A stretch of DNA of 64,000 nucleotides. Source: Xylocopa sonorina (taxonomy: Eukaryota > Arthropoda > Insecta > Hymenoptera > Apidae). The stretch's first letter is position 1; every line of letters begins with the position of its first letter. The notes beneath the pieces are model-generated. The model saw only the letters and a program-made list of their open reading frames with translations. It was not told the DNA's origin and ran no database searches. The stretch is taken from contig NC_135195.1 of NCBI RefSeq assembly GCF_050948175.1, positions 6,662,001 through 6,726,000 on the forward strand, written 5' to 3'. Positions 15,001 to 28,500 of the stretch are shown here, piece after piece. Position numbers and translations under genes: made by a program.

Positions 15001-18000
15001 CACCCCTTCAGTTGCTCCAGACTTCCCGCTCGAATTTTTATTTACAGTTTCCATTTTACCAGCACAAAACGCATGCATTCCATCCCAATTGCTTATATCC
15101 ACGAGTTCTACGAGAAAACGTAACTGTCCATAGTGGTAGGCAGGCGTGAGTCCCTCCACGGAGGTCTACGACACGTGCTGCCCGGATAGACCCCCGGGAA
15201 ACGTAACCACCCCGGCCTCAGGACCACCCTCGTGTGTTTACAGAACGCGCGGTTTCACTAGGAGGCCGTGGAATCGCGGAAAAAGACGCGCGGAGTGACT
15301 TCGACGTGACGCACCGCGCGAAAGAGGGCGAAAGGTGGTGTCCTCTCGGAAGGTGGTGGAGGACGAAGGGTGGAAGGGGCACGCCGTTGGCACGATGATA
15401 ATAATAACTGGCCATTGGGGGTGTGCGAGGGTCGAAGGTTGTATCGTGGGTAGGCGGGGCCACCGGTGGCAGGCGCTTCGATTCCACCGAGGAGTACGAG
15501 GCCGACCCTACAACTGGATAGGTATTCCCCGTGCCATGGGGACCTCATGGAGAGCGACGGCGCGAGAACTGCTACCCCCTGGTCACCACCCCCCGGACCA
15601 CCCTACCGTCCCGGCGAGCAACGTGTTCGAGGCGCCTTTTCGCGAGAATATGCTCGTGCCACGATTTCAAATTTCGCTCGTTCGACGCCGAATTACTGCG
15701 ACGCCTTTCCATGACACGAGGTCCTACCTTTGATCGGTAGCGCGGCTGCAAATCTGGGGCGAACCGGGATCGGTATTTGTAGCTCGATGGTTTTACGAGT
15801 GCACGGAGCTTTGCGTGCGATTTTCACGACTGCATCGCTTCTCTCGCGTTGCTGCTGTCGTACTTCTACGAGGCTTCGGATAATTTTCAATCCAGAGAAA
15901 ATGATTCATCGATGTAAATTCGTCCTGGTTGAAATGTTAAGAAGAAGTTTATAGAAAGTACGTTCCATCGTGGTAGATGTGAGATAGAGGTAGATACGCG
16001 ACGCTTAACCGCGATACACGCAGCCACGGGTTGTACCCACTCATCGCAAGGGTGACGGTTAACGAGATCATCTGGCGGATCGCACGCGCCTCCAGGGGGG
16101 TCTTAAAACCGTTAACGATATCACTCGTCAATCACGCTGATGACTGGCGAACTGATGCGCACGGAGGCAAAGGAGGCAGGAAGGAAGGAAGGAGTTGCAC
16201 GGCGTAATGCCGGAAAACACGATCAAATCTGCCTTTAGCGAAACGCGCCGCGCAACGGGCCGAGTCCTCCCTGGCTCTGTGACTCGCATGAACGACCGTG
16301 AATCGAATCGTCGTCTGCCACGACGATAAAAGTAATTCCATTTGACCGGACGGGGAGGAACTTTCGCATTGCATCCCCGCGTGCCTGTGGCACGAAGTTC
16401 AACGAGACTCAAGGGTTGAAAATCGATGCCCGGGTACAGTTTTTACTTTTTTTTATAAATTACACCCTGTAGTTATTTGTTTCCTTCCTTGATATTTCTC
16501 GTGTCTTTAATTGAGTTAATTCGAAACACATTCCGTGAGACTTCTATACTATAAAAGTAGTATAAAACAACCTGTAATCAAACTACAAGTCCTGCTCTAT
16601 CAGATAAAGGGGTCGTTACATTTTATAATTTGTTATTTATTTTTCTGGAAATTGTGTAATGTCTCTTTATTTATCATTCGAATACGATAATTAGTTGAAA
16701 CCTGTACTCTACCAACCTAAAACCATAGCGACGAAGAATTCATAATTCTTTCAGAATTCCGCCGTTGGGTGACTTTCAGCGGGGGCGTCATCAACGTCAC
16801 CCCGAGCAATTGAAGTCTCGCCCCTCGTTCTCTCTGGTAGCCGCAACCAGCATCGCCCCGGTGTGTTCCTCTTAACAGGAACGGGGAAAAACGAGTGCCG
16901 GCACCCCGTAGCTGTTTGACTTAATTTTATGAGGGGTCGCTCGGGACATCGAGGGCGGTACAGTCGCCACCCCTACCCGTCGTGCTCCGCCGACGACAGT
17001 TGGCCGGGGTTGGAATTCACCGCGCGGAGGCTTAGCGGATAAAAATTATCCGTTTAAAGTCGAGAAGCGCTATAAAAGTGTAGTTAAGCTAGCGCCTCGA
17101 AAACGGGCCACCTATTACCACCATCCTCGCTCCTCGTCCGCCAACCGCCCTATAATAAGTATAATTGGTAAGTAGGGTTGGCCTCGCTTCGAGATTCGAG
17201 AAATTAAACAGTGCAACTCCGTCTCTCTGCTTACTTTTCTTTAAACCATGGTTCGAATCTTATTTAAAACTCAATAGCTACGCATATGTGTAATTTAAAG
17301 GCGCGTAAAAGGGTTCGAAAAAAGCAATCAGAACTGCGAAACGCGTTACTAATCGGGAACGATTGGAAAGAGCGAAAGTGTTATCGGTTACCACGAAGGA
17401 TAAATTTCCAACCGCTCGTGGAATTGAAAGAAATTTCGAGAAAAGACGGATGGTAACGGGAGAGGAGAAATGCGAGGAAAGCCATGAAGCTTTTGACTAC
17501 CGTCGTCAAACGTTACCTTTCCTCCGGTGAAAAGGAAAAAGAGGAACGTACGAATGTGGCACACGCGTCCGATCGGGTCTCTGTATGCGTGGAAAAAAAC
17601 ACCTAATATTTATGGGCCAGCTGATCGGTCTCTGGTCTCCACTCGGAGATCGGATCTCCCTAAATCACCGTTCGTATACGCCTAGGAAGGAACTAGTCGT
17701 TCCCTCGTCCCCTTTACGGGCGGAAGACGGCCGTAAGGTCCAGCGTATGCTTCACGCAACGACCAAGGACGAGGAATAAAGGGAAAAATATCGATCAGAG
17801 AAGGAGAGAGGCGAAGGATATTTGTTGTTTGTTCTGTTCTTTAGAGACGATACAATTTGCTGCGAGAACGGTGTTTCAGGTTGATTCTGTACAATTTGGT
17901 TCTACTTCACCGAGACTCAAACTACCGGTAGCGTTGGAAAGCGTTAAAATTGTTTAAAGTAATATACGAAGGAATTTGTAAAAAGATTTAAATATTTATC

Positions 18001-21000
18001 GAACAGGAGTAACAGATAAGATCAACGAAGGCTGATCGTTCTGTTGAAGTGTAATCAACGTTTAAAGATAGAAGAAGCGCAAAGTATTCCGGAGCACGGC
18101 TCGCAGTGGTGTATACGCGGTCATCTAGTAGGTGGAAGAAGGGTGGTTTCATCTGATTAGCGAGTATCGATTCTGTTTGACGACCCAACTGTCCGACTGG
18201 GTCAGGGTGGCATTCTTCAGGGTCGTTACACTGCTTCCATTAACATAACGTCACGATTTAACCAAAATGAAATAAAAAATGTGGTCGAAGGAAAAACGTT
18301 GATCGCAATACTTCGCCTCAAAATATTGCAAGATACTACCAGAATTTTGTAACCCAATCTACAGCTAATTTGTAGCTAACTATTCCTTGAAATTTCGCCA
18401 AAAATGTCCCGAAATCAAACACCCATACCAAACAGCGAAATTTATGACTAATGTTACAAATTACCCAATAATTCTGAAAATCAGCATACGCGCAATCGCA
18501 ATTAGACATCGAGATGATGGTCCACGACGTCTGTGGAATTCGTCACGACCATTCGACATGGTCGATTCCCCGATCGGTCCTCCGCGAGACTGGGTCAAGG
18601 TGGCCGTCTTCGTGATCTCCTTAGTTCCGCGTCCCGCTCCAGGTTTCGTTCATTCGTTTATTCGGTGAATATGGATCGCGTGTGGCCACCCCCCTGGCCC
18701 GTGTATTGGGGCACAGACGTGTACACACGCGTGTCCCGTCGCGTGTACGTGTATACACTGGGTTATACCTAGGTACGGATATAAACCTATGTGCCGCGTC
18801 ATCAACCACCGCGAACCTACACCGTCATCAGAAGTGAAAGATGCTGGCGTCGCCGAATCTTCCCTTTCTCCGGCTTCTGTACGCGGCGAGAGTAAACGTG
18901 ACGTCACCGGCTTAAAGCTGCTAGACGAAATGAGAAGAACCGATTGATTTGTCCTTTTCATTTCGTTCACCTTGCCACACAGCTGATCCTGACTCGAGTC
19001 TAGCTCTAGCGATCAGATTGCCCTCGGTCCTTTGTAGCATCTCACGATATCATCTACGTGTAACTTCAATTTATGCTCCGTCAAATTGACGTTATTTTAC
19101 ACGTCTGATTAACTTGACATTAACAAACGTTAAAATCGTTACAGGGTGATGCCACGTTTCGGTTTCTACGTTACTATGTACGAGACTAATCAAATGACAT
19201 CGGACCACCAACGTAGCGGTGCAAACATCAGAACGAGTCCGCGATAATTTTTAATCGCGACACCAACAGCTCGGAGGAAGTGCGATTAATGGCTGTAAAC
19301 AAGACGCAACAAAACAATTTATATCAAGACCACATTCAACTTACTACACACTTAACCGCATACCATTAGCGATCTCCAAACATTACCAACCCCTTCTACA
19401 ACATTCGGACCACCGAATCAGTACCCCCTCGTTCGAAAGTATCGTAAAGGATGGTCGAATTAAAGCGATGCAGTCATCGCATGAAAAATATCTCTCAAAA
19501 TCTTCACACTGACGATGGAGCTAAGACTCTACGTCTCAACCTTCGGTCAGGGCACGTTCATCTTCATCCTCGGTCGAACCTCGATAACCCACTGCCTCTC
19601 GTGCTCTACAAAGTCCCTCGAACCTTTATTTCCAAGAATGTCCCGTAGAACAGAAGCGTTTTTCAAATGTTCTCGAGGAGAGAGAGAGGCACGAGAGGGA
19701 AGGGTTGATCGGGCATCTAATGAAGCAGGTGAAGCAGGTAGCTCGACGGTCTCCGGAAGGATCGTAGGCCTCGCGAGGACGGGGCGCGCACTTGCCGCAT
19801 GTTTATCTACAATTTACTGACATACTGGATACAAAAGGTAGGTGAACGAGATGGTGCACGTACAGACCGGTCTCCTCGTACGTACGTAGCACGAGGAGGC
19901 ACGGATCGAAGAGGCAGGCGGCTGCTACGTCACGCGGTAAGGGGGTGTCACAGAGGAAAGCCGACGCAAGGGGTGACGGCAGGGTAGATAGAGATAGGCC
20001 ACGATGCCCGCGTGACTTGACAATAAAGCTCGTCTCACCTCCAGCTCGTTCCGGCAGCCTCCTTTTTGGTCCCACTCCACGGCTCGTCCTTCGTGCACGC
20101 GATTCACCCCCTCGCACTCGGTCCATCCGCTTCATCCGATACGCCACCGTAGAACCCACCTACGAGGCTCGTTCGCCGTTCACTACCTTTTCAGCTATCG
20201 CTTGCCAACTGGCCGGGGTGCTCGAAACGTTTATAATGCGTCCAGAGGAGTTATAAAACTGGTGAAACTCGAGCCGTGAAAACGAGCCTGCGACGGCCAC
20301 GACGCTTCTTATATCTGCAGCTTTCGAAACGACGCTAGGCGGAGGACGCGTACGTGGATGCTGACCAATCTTCTGCGAGCCTTCTCTTTTAACGCCTCGA
20401 GCAGAGTTACGTTTTTCGTATGGCGTATTCTGTTTTACTACGAGAGGGTAGTGAATTAGAAGAACTCGAGGATTTATGAAATGGTTGCGCGACGCTTTTT
20501 TCTCCGTGGCACATGACGCTACGTTTGCTCCACTCGTGGATGTACCTTCTAATAGCATTCCGCGCGATACATGCAAAGTAAACACCGCTCGCCTCGGCCT
20601 GTATCACGCACGAACCACCCTCGTTCGCCGGTTAAACGCATTATAGCATTATTACGAGTGTTTCAATGGTAACGACGAGGAGAGAACGCTGGGAGCGAGA
20701 CGAGGCTGTTAGAAGTAGCGATCAGTCAATCTGTCAGTGTGACGAGCGACGTCTGTTCAGAGGGTTGGCGAGGGTCGAAGACAAGCCCATTGTCAAGCGA
20801 CCCCTGCGGACAAGTTAGTTAAATCCTCGTTAGAACTTTGTCCACCTTCCCGGTTGACAGGCGCTGAAAACGCGGCTGACTTTTCGCACCTCTGATCGTA
20901 AGCACGCGATGCTTCTACCAGCTATTACCCAGATGGCTTCGTAAGGTGAACCAGCGGACGTGTCTCGTTCGTGATTGACTCTGCGAATTCATTGAGATCG

Positions 21001-22961
21001 AACGTTGGGCGATCGAATGGCTAGAAAATCAACAAAGAGAGAAATCGATTAGTAAAAAAAAGGAAGTTTCCGCTTCGAGGGGTGAGGCGATTCATTCCCT
21101 TTAGTTCTCGTTCGTTCTCTTGAAAAGAGGAACACGCTTAACGATATAGGTGGCGGGGAAATTTGCGGAAAAGCACCATTAACGATCTGCCAACAAATTA
21201 TGCGTTACTAATGCCTCTGTTGATTTTTTCGCGTTCCTAAACGCGGAGGTTGTATTCATCGTCTATTCGCATTTGCGATTCCACGAGTCTGCGCGCGTGC
21301 ATGTTACCCAGGGCACGGTCTTATGAACCGTTCCACGCGGAGCTGCGGGTTCCACTGAAAGAGGTGAACGTTTTGTTTACCGACGTTCCATCTCGATGGA
21401 TTCATCGTCGAGCGGCGGTGTCAGCAGAAACGGCGTTGCAAATAAAGTGTGAGGGAAGCGGGAACGGCGAGGCCCCCGCGTTCGTTCGTGAAAACGCGTG
21501 GCGGTGTTTCGCGTTTTCGAGCCGAGAACCCAGCGAGATGCTCGCGATAAAAGGATCTTACGCAGAGGGATTGCGGATCGTTCGATTGTGATAGATTGGC
21601 GCGGAGTTTACGACGAATGGTTCGTTTTAATCGAGCAAACAAACTTGTCGCAACCACACTGGAGAAATTATTGTATCAGAATTTTGTCTATCGCTGCAAA
21701 ATTGAAATTTGAATACGCATATTCGAAATCTGACTTTAAATTTGAAGGATCGTAAAATGCAACGTACTAATATCCGTTTTTAATAGAAAAAGGTGCGATA
21801 AACTCTGCCTTTTCTATATTATTTTTAACGAAATGCTTAAAAAAATTCAGCGTTGCCGTATCTCAAGAGGCGAGAATGTAGTTTTAATTTTCGCAGAATG
21901 TCCACGGCTTGGTAACAGCGTCGAATTCACCGTAATTCGAAACTGGCGGCTGCACGTGTTGCAAATATTTGTTGCTCGGCGTTATGGTAAGGTTAATGAG
22001 AATGGCGAAGAAAGAGATAGACAAGGAGAAGGTTTGTTGGTGCATAAAAGAATGAAGGGGATTCCATACCCAATGCTCGTATCTGCCTCTCAAATGAAAC
22101 GCTGAGCCTGCACATTGCACGTTACACCTAGAATCACGCGAAATGCGGACCGCCGCTAACCAGAACTTTTCGTTCCGCAGCCTTTCCTGATCGTCGTTTT
22201 ATTATTTCCTCTACTCGCTTCCACGTCCAGTTTAATTAAGCGATTTCGTCCATTTATTTTTAATTTTTCATTGATCGACAACAGGTATCGTAAAACATTA
22301 TTTATGACGACTTAGAAATATGCACTTTTTTTCGTTTTTGATAACGAATACAGAAAAGTTGTACCTATAACACACAAAATCTTTTCGTTTAATTCGCATC
22401 AGATGCAGTATGTGATTTTCAATTTACCATGAAAGCTACTTGTCCCATAGGGATTCCAGATTCTTCAAGGAAAGGAATAACTACGGACACGGGTGAAGAA
22501 GACATCTGGACGTATCTGAAACTGTCGACGCCGACATTTATTTATAATAAGATGTATAATAATTATTTTCTGTACACATTAGACGACGTAACGGAAATGA
22601 AAACGTTCTTAAGTCGAATCGGAAACATTCACGGCCGTAAAAAAAAGGATCGACCGAACGTAATCCAACAGGACGAAACGATAACGTACACCTACTCCAT
22701 CCGTCATTCGATACGACAGTGGCGTAATTTTTGTGTTAAATCGATATTGCACTCGCTCCCGTATAAATACAATTACCAAAAGCAACGCTTAAAATGAAAG
22801 AAAAGTATATTTATGAAATTCCTCTAAAATTGTTCATTTTTAGGTACTCCTTAGAATTAATTACCGACGTGAGTGATCGTTAGAAATTATTCAGGAAAAT
22901 TCGCTAGAAACTCTAGTAACAAAATTTACGCCATTGTTCAGTGCAAAGAAACACGCAACGT

Positions 22962-22963
<2 letters not shown>
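1..22963. other. Gene desert on the 3' side of the large-Maf gene
   Basis: I see no gene in this stretch. The open frames are short (mostly under 160 codons), overlap one another on both strands, resemble no family I recognise and are not bounded by coherent splice sites. I found no tRNA with recognisable A/B boxes and none of the common insect microRNAs I could recall. The composition is markedly more GC- and CpG-rich than the 41-64 kb part. A palindromic CRE-type octamer TGACGTCA lies at 18899-18906. Long single-copy gene-poor DNA beside a developmental transcription factor often holds enhancers, but nothing here shows that directly. Confidence 0.6.

Positions 22964-23008
<45 letters not shown>
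22964..23008. repeat. (CT)n microsatellite
   Basis: An uninterrupted CT dinucleotide run of about 45 bp, flanked by unique sequence. This is simple-sequence DNA, probably polymorphic in length. Confidence 0.97.
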
Positions 23009-23011
<3 letters not shown>

Positions 23012-25553
23012 CTCACTTTTTTTCGCCTAAAAACTAACCCCCTGAAAAGAAACGTAAGAGTTGGCCGATAATTTATAGAGCTACCGTATACAGATCATTT
23101 TGTGCCATAGGTACTAAAATCGATATCACTGTTCGCGCGTACCCGGTACGAAAATGTACCGGCACGCGTCCTCGCGCGTTCTCTTGAGATCCACGGGGTT
23201 TCGCGTCCCTTCGTCGCGACCAACCCCCTTTGAAAAACGGACGTTCGCCGTCCGCGATTCGCACTACGCGACCGAGCACGCTCGTAGATACGTATCTACT
23301 AATATAATAGAAGCGGATCCCATTAATTAGCCGAGTCGCTCTTCGAATCGCGCACCCACCCGATTTCGCAACGGGAAACACCGAAACGAGGCAAAAGCGA
23401 ACGTCTAAACTCTATTATCGCGACGAAGAACGGAGGAAAAGAAGGGACGATGATATTCGTTGGTAGAAATGTCGTCGACAAAGCGACCGTGGCCAACAAA
23501 ATTTGACCATCCCCTAAATATGGATTCGCATGGCTACTCGCAGGCGCGAAAGTGTTCCGTAGAAATTTTCAGAACGGTTTCATCGTGACAGACAACGAGT
23601 TTGAAGGACTCGAGGACACTACGCGCACGCACCCCACGCGGATAACTCTATCTAGATGTAAAAACGAAGGAACGAAGAAAGACAGGGAACGATCGAAACG
23701 GATAGCGACTTAAATCTCGTTCGATGACGACAACTGTGTGCGAAGTGAGAAAAAAATAGAGTCGTTTTGGAACTTGAACAGAACCAAACCTGTGCGAAAA
23801 AAATTGAATGGCACCCGAAAACCGCTATATTGATCCTCTTCTATTTTCTCTTTTGTAAAACCTACAATTTATCGGTTATATCGCGTTGATAATCATTGAA
23901 ATTGATAGAAAAAGTGATTTTTCTAATGTTCAACGTAAAAACGAAATGGTAACGCGTGGCGTTTCGAACGATCGCGTTCTCGATGAAACTTAATATTACG
24001 AGGATGAGAATTGGTACAAGTGATAGTAGCAGCTATCCAAACCGATCCATCCGTGTTGAACGTATTAATAAGAAATTATGCTTTGGTTAAAGATTAAATA
24101 ATAACTAACAGAACGAACCTCTTAAACGCTAGATTGCACGACACAAGCATCATCCTTGCACCCTTTTCCTTTCTTTTGCGCTACGACAAAGTACTGTTCG
24201 CTTGTTTTTTTTCTTTTTTTTTTTTCTTTTATGCCTTTTTGGTACAGTATTTGGTAAAGACATCCAGTCTACCACGAGCAATATATCCATATATCTATGA
24301 GAATAGAACTAATTACCTTTACTCTAATGATACCTTAGTTGCGCCGGTGACTCCGTAGGCGATTTTACGAAGTCGGTTTCGAGAGCCCAGAGCTCGTTTC
24401 GCGGCGTGGCTCGAACGAAGCCTACGCGTGAAGGAATCGAAGGAGAACTGAAAACGCTATGTACACGTAGACGAGCTTAAAGATGTGCTTTAAGACTTAA
24501 GTCTCGATCGAACGAACGAAACACTGCTTGTCGGAGGAATACTCAGTTGCTCGCTTGGCCAGTTTTTCAACGCCACGCGCACAGGTATGTCACTGTGAAC
24601 AAATTTGTGGAAAGAAATCATCGTTATGGTTTTCGTTTCCCCCGAACGATATGTAACTATTTTGTTTTTCTCGAGTATCAGAGTACGGGGAAGTATCTTC
24701 TGTGATATTGTTTAAGAAGGTCGATCATATGAGTTTAAAGTCATCATTCTATAATATATTGCACAATTCAAGCGAATGTTAAGTAGAGCGTTTGTCGCGA
24801 AATGATTGTTAATTGTTAAATATCGCGTCAGGATTGTGCTCGAAAATTGGGATCGTAAACATGATTGTACGCAGATATGTAAAGCCGAAAGGATTTTCAT
24901 TTTGATACGAGGATTTACGTGGGATTACAAGTTGATCCGATGGAAAATCTAAACGGCAGCTTTAATCCCATTCGAGGACAATCACTTTAAATTCATTTTG
25001 ACGGAAATATGTGAGGAGACAACGGCCACAGAATGAAATAACTACCGCGTAGTCTGTTGCATCGGACACGCAAACTGTTACTACGAAAATGAGAAATATC
25101 TTCAAAACTTTCAACTCCTAGCGTAACGTATACTGGCAAACTATATTGCGAACGAAGCAAAAAATATCCTATCGATCTGTAATAGAAACAAGCACATTAG
25201 AAAACTTTAAAAGTAAAATAAAAACACTAAAATATGCTGATATATAAAATACAGAAGATCTGTGAGACAGATATTCAACTTTCTAAATATTTAAGAACGT
25301 AGATATGAAAATTTCGTAATTCGCGATGGCAGCGTGAACATACTCAACGATAACACAAAGTGATAACACAGTGGTTAATAAAAAAAAAAAATACGCACAA
25401 ATAGCTGAGCTCTAAATTACGTGGCAATAAAAAAAGAAAACGGGATTCTCGGTAAGACAGAAAAAATCTATTTCACTCACCAATCGAGAACTTTGCGATC
25501 GCGCAACGGACGTCTGTTCAGGTCCAGCAAGCGCCTCCTCGGCGCTGTCGATG
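23009..25553. other. Gene-free sequence, possibly including the 3' UTR of the large-Maf gene
   Basis: No coding exon is recognisable. Because the large-Maf gene on the minus strand ends at 25554, its 3' untranslated region must lie here, but I could not fix a poly(A) site. The part nearest the stop (about 24.9-25.5 kb) is more AT-rich than the desert beyond it, which would suit a 3' UTR. Confidence 0.4.
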
Positions 25554-28500
25554 TCACAGATAAACTTCCGGGCTGGCAGGCGCTGGTTGATGCTGTTGTT
25601 GCGGCTGCGGCTGCTGTTGTTGCGGTTGTTGCTGCTGTTGCTGCTGATTCGGCGTCTGATGCTGCTGCGGTTGCGGCTGCGGCTGCTGTTGCTGCTGCGG
25701 CTGCTGCGACGCCTGTTGCTGATGATGGTTATGATTGTGATTATGATTATGGCTCTGCCGCGTTCTCAGGATGTCGCACCGCTGCTTGTAGAGGTCGCGC
25801 TCCTGCTGGACCCGAGCCAGCTCGATCTTCACCCGTTGAAGTTCGTTCTGCAGGTTCCGATTCGTTGTCTCGAGGTCGTGGCGTTGTTGCAGCCGTTTGC
25901 TGCGGCAATTCTGAGCGTAGCCGCGGTTCTTCAAGGTCCGTCGCTTCTGTTTCAGACGCACCACCTTCGCAGAACAGGAGGATCCGTTTTACGAGCGAAT
26001 TTAAGAGAGTAACGCGATCAAATTATCGAATCGATGCTAGATGAATTAATATATCATCCGATCGACGATATTACTTAGTAATATTTTATTACTTGGCCTG
26101 TTGGTTATGCTATTTAACAGGTTAATATGATGTAATGGTTTTAATAGATTAGTTGCAATACATTGACTACTAGTGCGTTGGAGTATGGGGCAAAGTAGTC
26201 TTCGATTTCTACGGAATAATATTCAGAACTAAAAAGGAGAAACGGTATTCATATGTTCAAAGAGTTTGGACATCCTAGATTAACTTATCATTTTTTTAAG
26301 TATAGTCGATGATGCGTTATGTAGTAGCCAATGCATTTGCAACGATCGTACAAATTATATTTTATACAAAAAATATTCATTGGTACGACGATATCACATC
26401 TAGAGAGGAAAAGTAGGTATGTCTAACCATTGACGGATTCGTACTACTGCCACCATAAAACAACAATTTCTACTGTGACCGTGAAACAACTTATTCTACT
26501 GCAACCGTAAAACAACTGAATCTACTGCAATCGTAACTACACTAGGTGCTGTTCCCGCAATTCTCAGTTTCGCAACAGTTTGGTCTCCTTAGGCGATTAC
26601 CAATGGAAGCCCGCGATTACGCGAACAATTCCAGTATCAAATGCGCGTACGCGTACTGGCGTATAAATGCTTGATCGCCATTCAGGTAAGTCAAAAATCA
26701 TCTCCACGTCCATTCGTCCTTATCCATTGTCGTTGCAACCAGACGAGGCAAACAGTTTACACGCCACATACAATCAACTTTCGTTTAATCAAGAAACTTC
26801 CACGGATAACGTCTGTTACCAAACGCCAAAGGCGAACGAACGCGGATAAGAAAAAAAGGTAAAACGGTTTGCACGCGTACAGAGAGAGGCACACAGAGGC
26901 GAAAAAATAATAGTGCGAATGAAAGAAAGGCGAGGCATTACCTATGCGAAAGTGTCGTTAAAAAAGTAAGAGACCTGACTCACCTCTTCCCGCGGGCAGC
27001 CATGGAGGCGTTTGTTCAATTCGCGCACGGAAAGGGACATGAGCAGCTCGTCGTTCATGAGTTCTTCCTGGGGATTGTTATTCCCGCAGTTCGAGTATAA
27101 GCCGTTGCCTGTTCTGTGGACCGGACTCGGCCCGCCAGCGCCGCAAGAACTCACTGAACAAACGCTCATCGGTCTTGCCGCTTGCATTTGTAAGCCCTGC
27201 ATGCTGTCTTCTATCCCTGACATTCCACTTCCGCCCGCGGGAAGCATCCCGCCGCCTGCACCCGCACCCCCATAGTACTCTATGTGGCCTGACATCGTGA
27301 TGTATCCACCTGCGACAACAACAGTTTGCCGACTTCGAGTACTCTTCTCTCTAAACGATAACCGAGTTCGAGTTCTCTTATTAACCCTTTCAGGCTCGCT
27401 AAGGCTAATCAAGCGTATTTTCATTTACCCCCTACTAAAAAGAAAAAAAAAACTCAAACTTCCAACTATTTAATAGCTATTTAACCGCTTAAATATCCCG
27501 ACAGACGAAGAGCACGTTAAAACATCCTTATATGGACCATCCAGATTCAATGTCAACCGCATCGTATTCATATATCCATTAAAGGTTCACGTTTAACAAC
27601 TTTTCTCAGCCCTTGTATACTCCCAAACCGTGTATTCCCTGCTACGAGAACAACTCAATGACCAGCCAACCTGAAATCCTCCACTCACCGGTGTGTCTGC
27701 TCTGACGCTGCAACTGTTGCAGGTCCTGGAAGTGATGGTGCGTTGTCGGGGGCCAAGCCTCGTGATGCGGCTCTGGGGTTTGCTCCTGAGGGCAGTGGGG
27801 CCTAAGATCGAGCGGCTCCTGCCTGAGGGACTGCGTCAGCCAGCCCATACCCCCCGTGCCAGGGTGCATCTCGTCCTGGACGATGGACCCGGGTTGTTGC
27901 AAGTGCAGGAAGAGACCCCTCTCGCGGGAATCGCGCTCGCCACGGTGCAACTGCAACGGCGGCGGCGACGCCGAGACCGGAGGCGTGTCCGGCGGCGTCC
28001 CAGGGTGCGAGAGGGTCGTCAGATGGGACGTTGTTCCTGGGGGCGCCTTCACGAGGACACCGTGCTGCACCTGGATGTGCGGCTGCCCGTAAAGCGGATG
28101 GGGTTGCTCCAGCTCGTGCGCCGGCGGTGTCAGAGGCGCCAAGGCTAAGCCCTGCGTCTGCACCTGACCGGGTAACTGCACCACGCTACCGTTCACCATC
28201 ATTGGTGAGCTGATTCGTACCTGGATAACGGAAGAGCGATTAGTATCTTATCTCCTGCTCCTCGAGGAGCGAAGTGAATTCTTCTCGTGAAGGAAAGTCT
28301 GTGATGACAATGTACGGTTCGAAAGAGAGTGAATGATTCTTGGTAATGCGGTGGAATTTTTTTGTGAAAAGTAAATTATAGTTTTAGGAATTTTTAGAAG
28401 ATGGAGGCGAGAATTGTAAGAGTTGATTTGCTGTTGTGGGGATTTTAGGGTGAAATGAAAAGAATTTGATATTAATTTAATTCAGTCTAGATGTTAAATT

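Noticed and set aside
17251..17275. GGTTCGAATC, resembling a tRNA B box
   Set aside because: No A box at the right distance and no cloverleaf could be drawn around it.
22429..22797. 122-codon plus-strand frame in the desert
   Set aside because: It has a clean ATG and ordinary composition, but I found no family resemblance, no flanking exons and no promoter or poly(A) context. It may be worth a BLAST but is not supportable here.
25421..26044. Long plus-strand frame rich in Ala/Val and an overlapping Leu/Arg-rich frame opposite the Maf bZIP exon
   Set aside because: They are antisense shadows of the Gln-repeat coding sequence on the minus strand; CAG repeats leave all frames open. There are no splice sites or family similarity.
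27693..28148. 151-codon plus-strand Arg/Leu-rich frame
   Set aside because: It lies exactly opposite the proline-rich Maf exon, which has correct splice phases on both sides. The plus frame has no recognisable domain.
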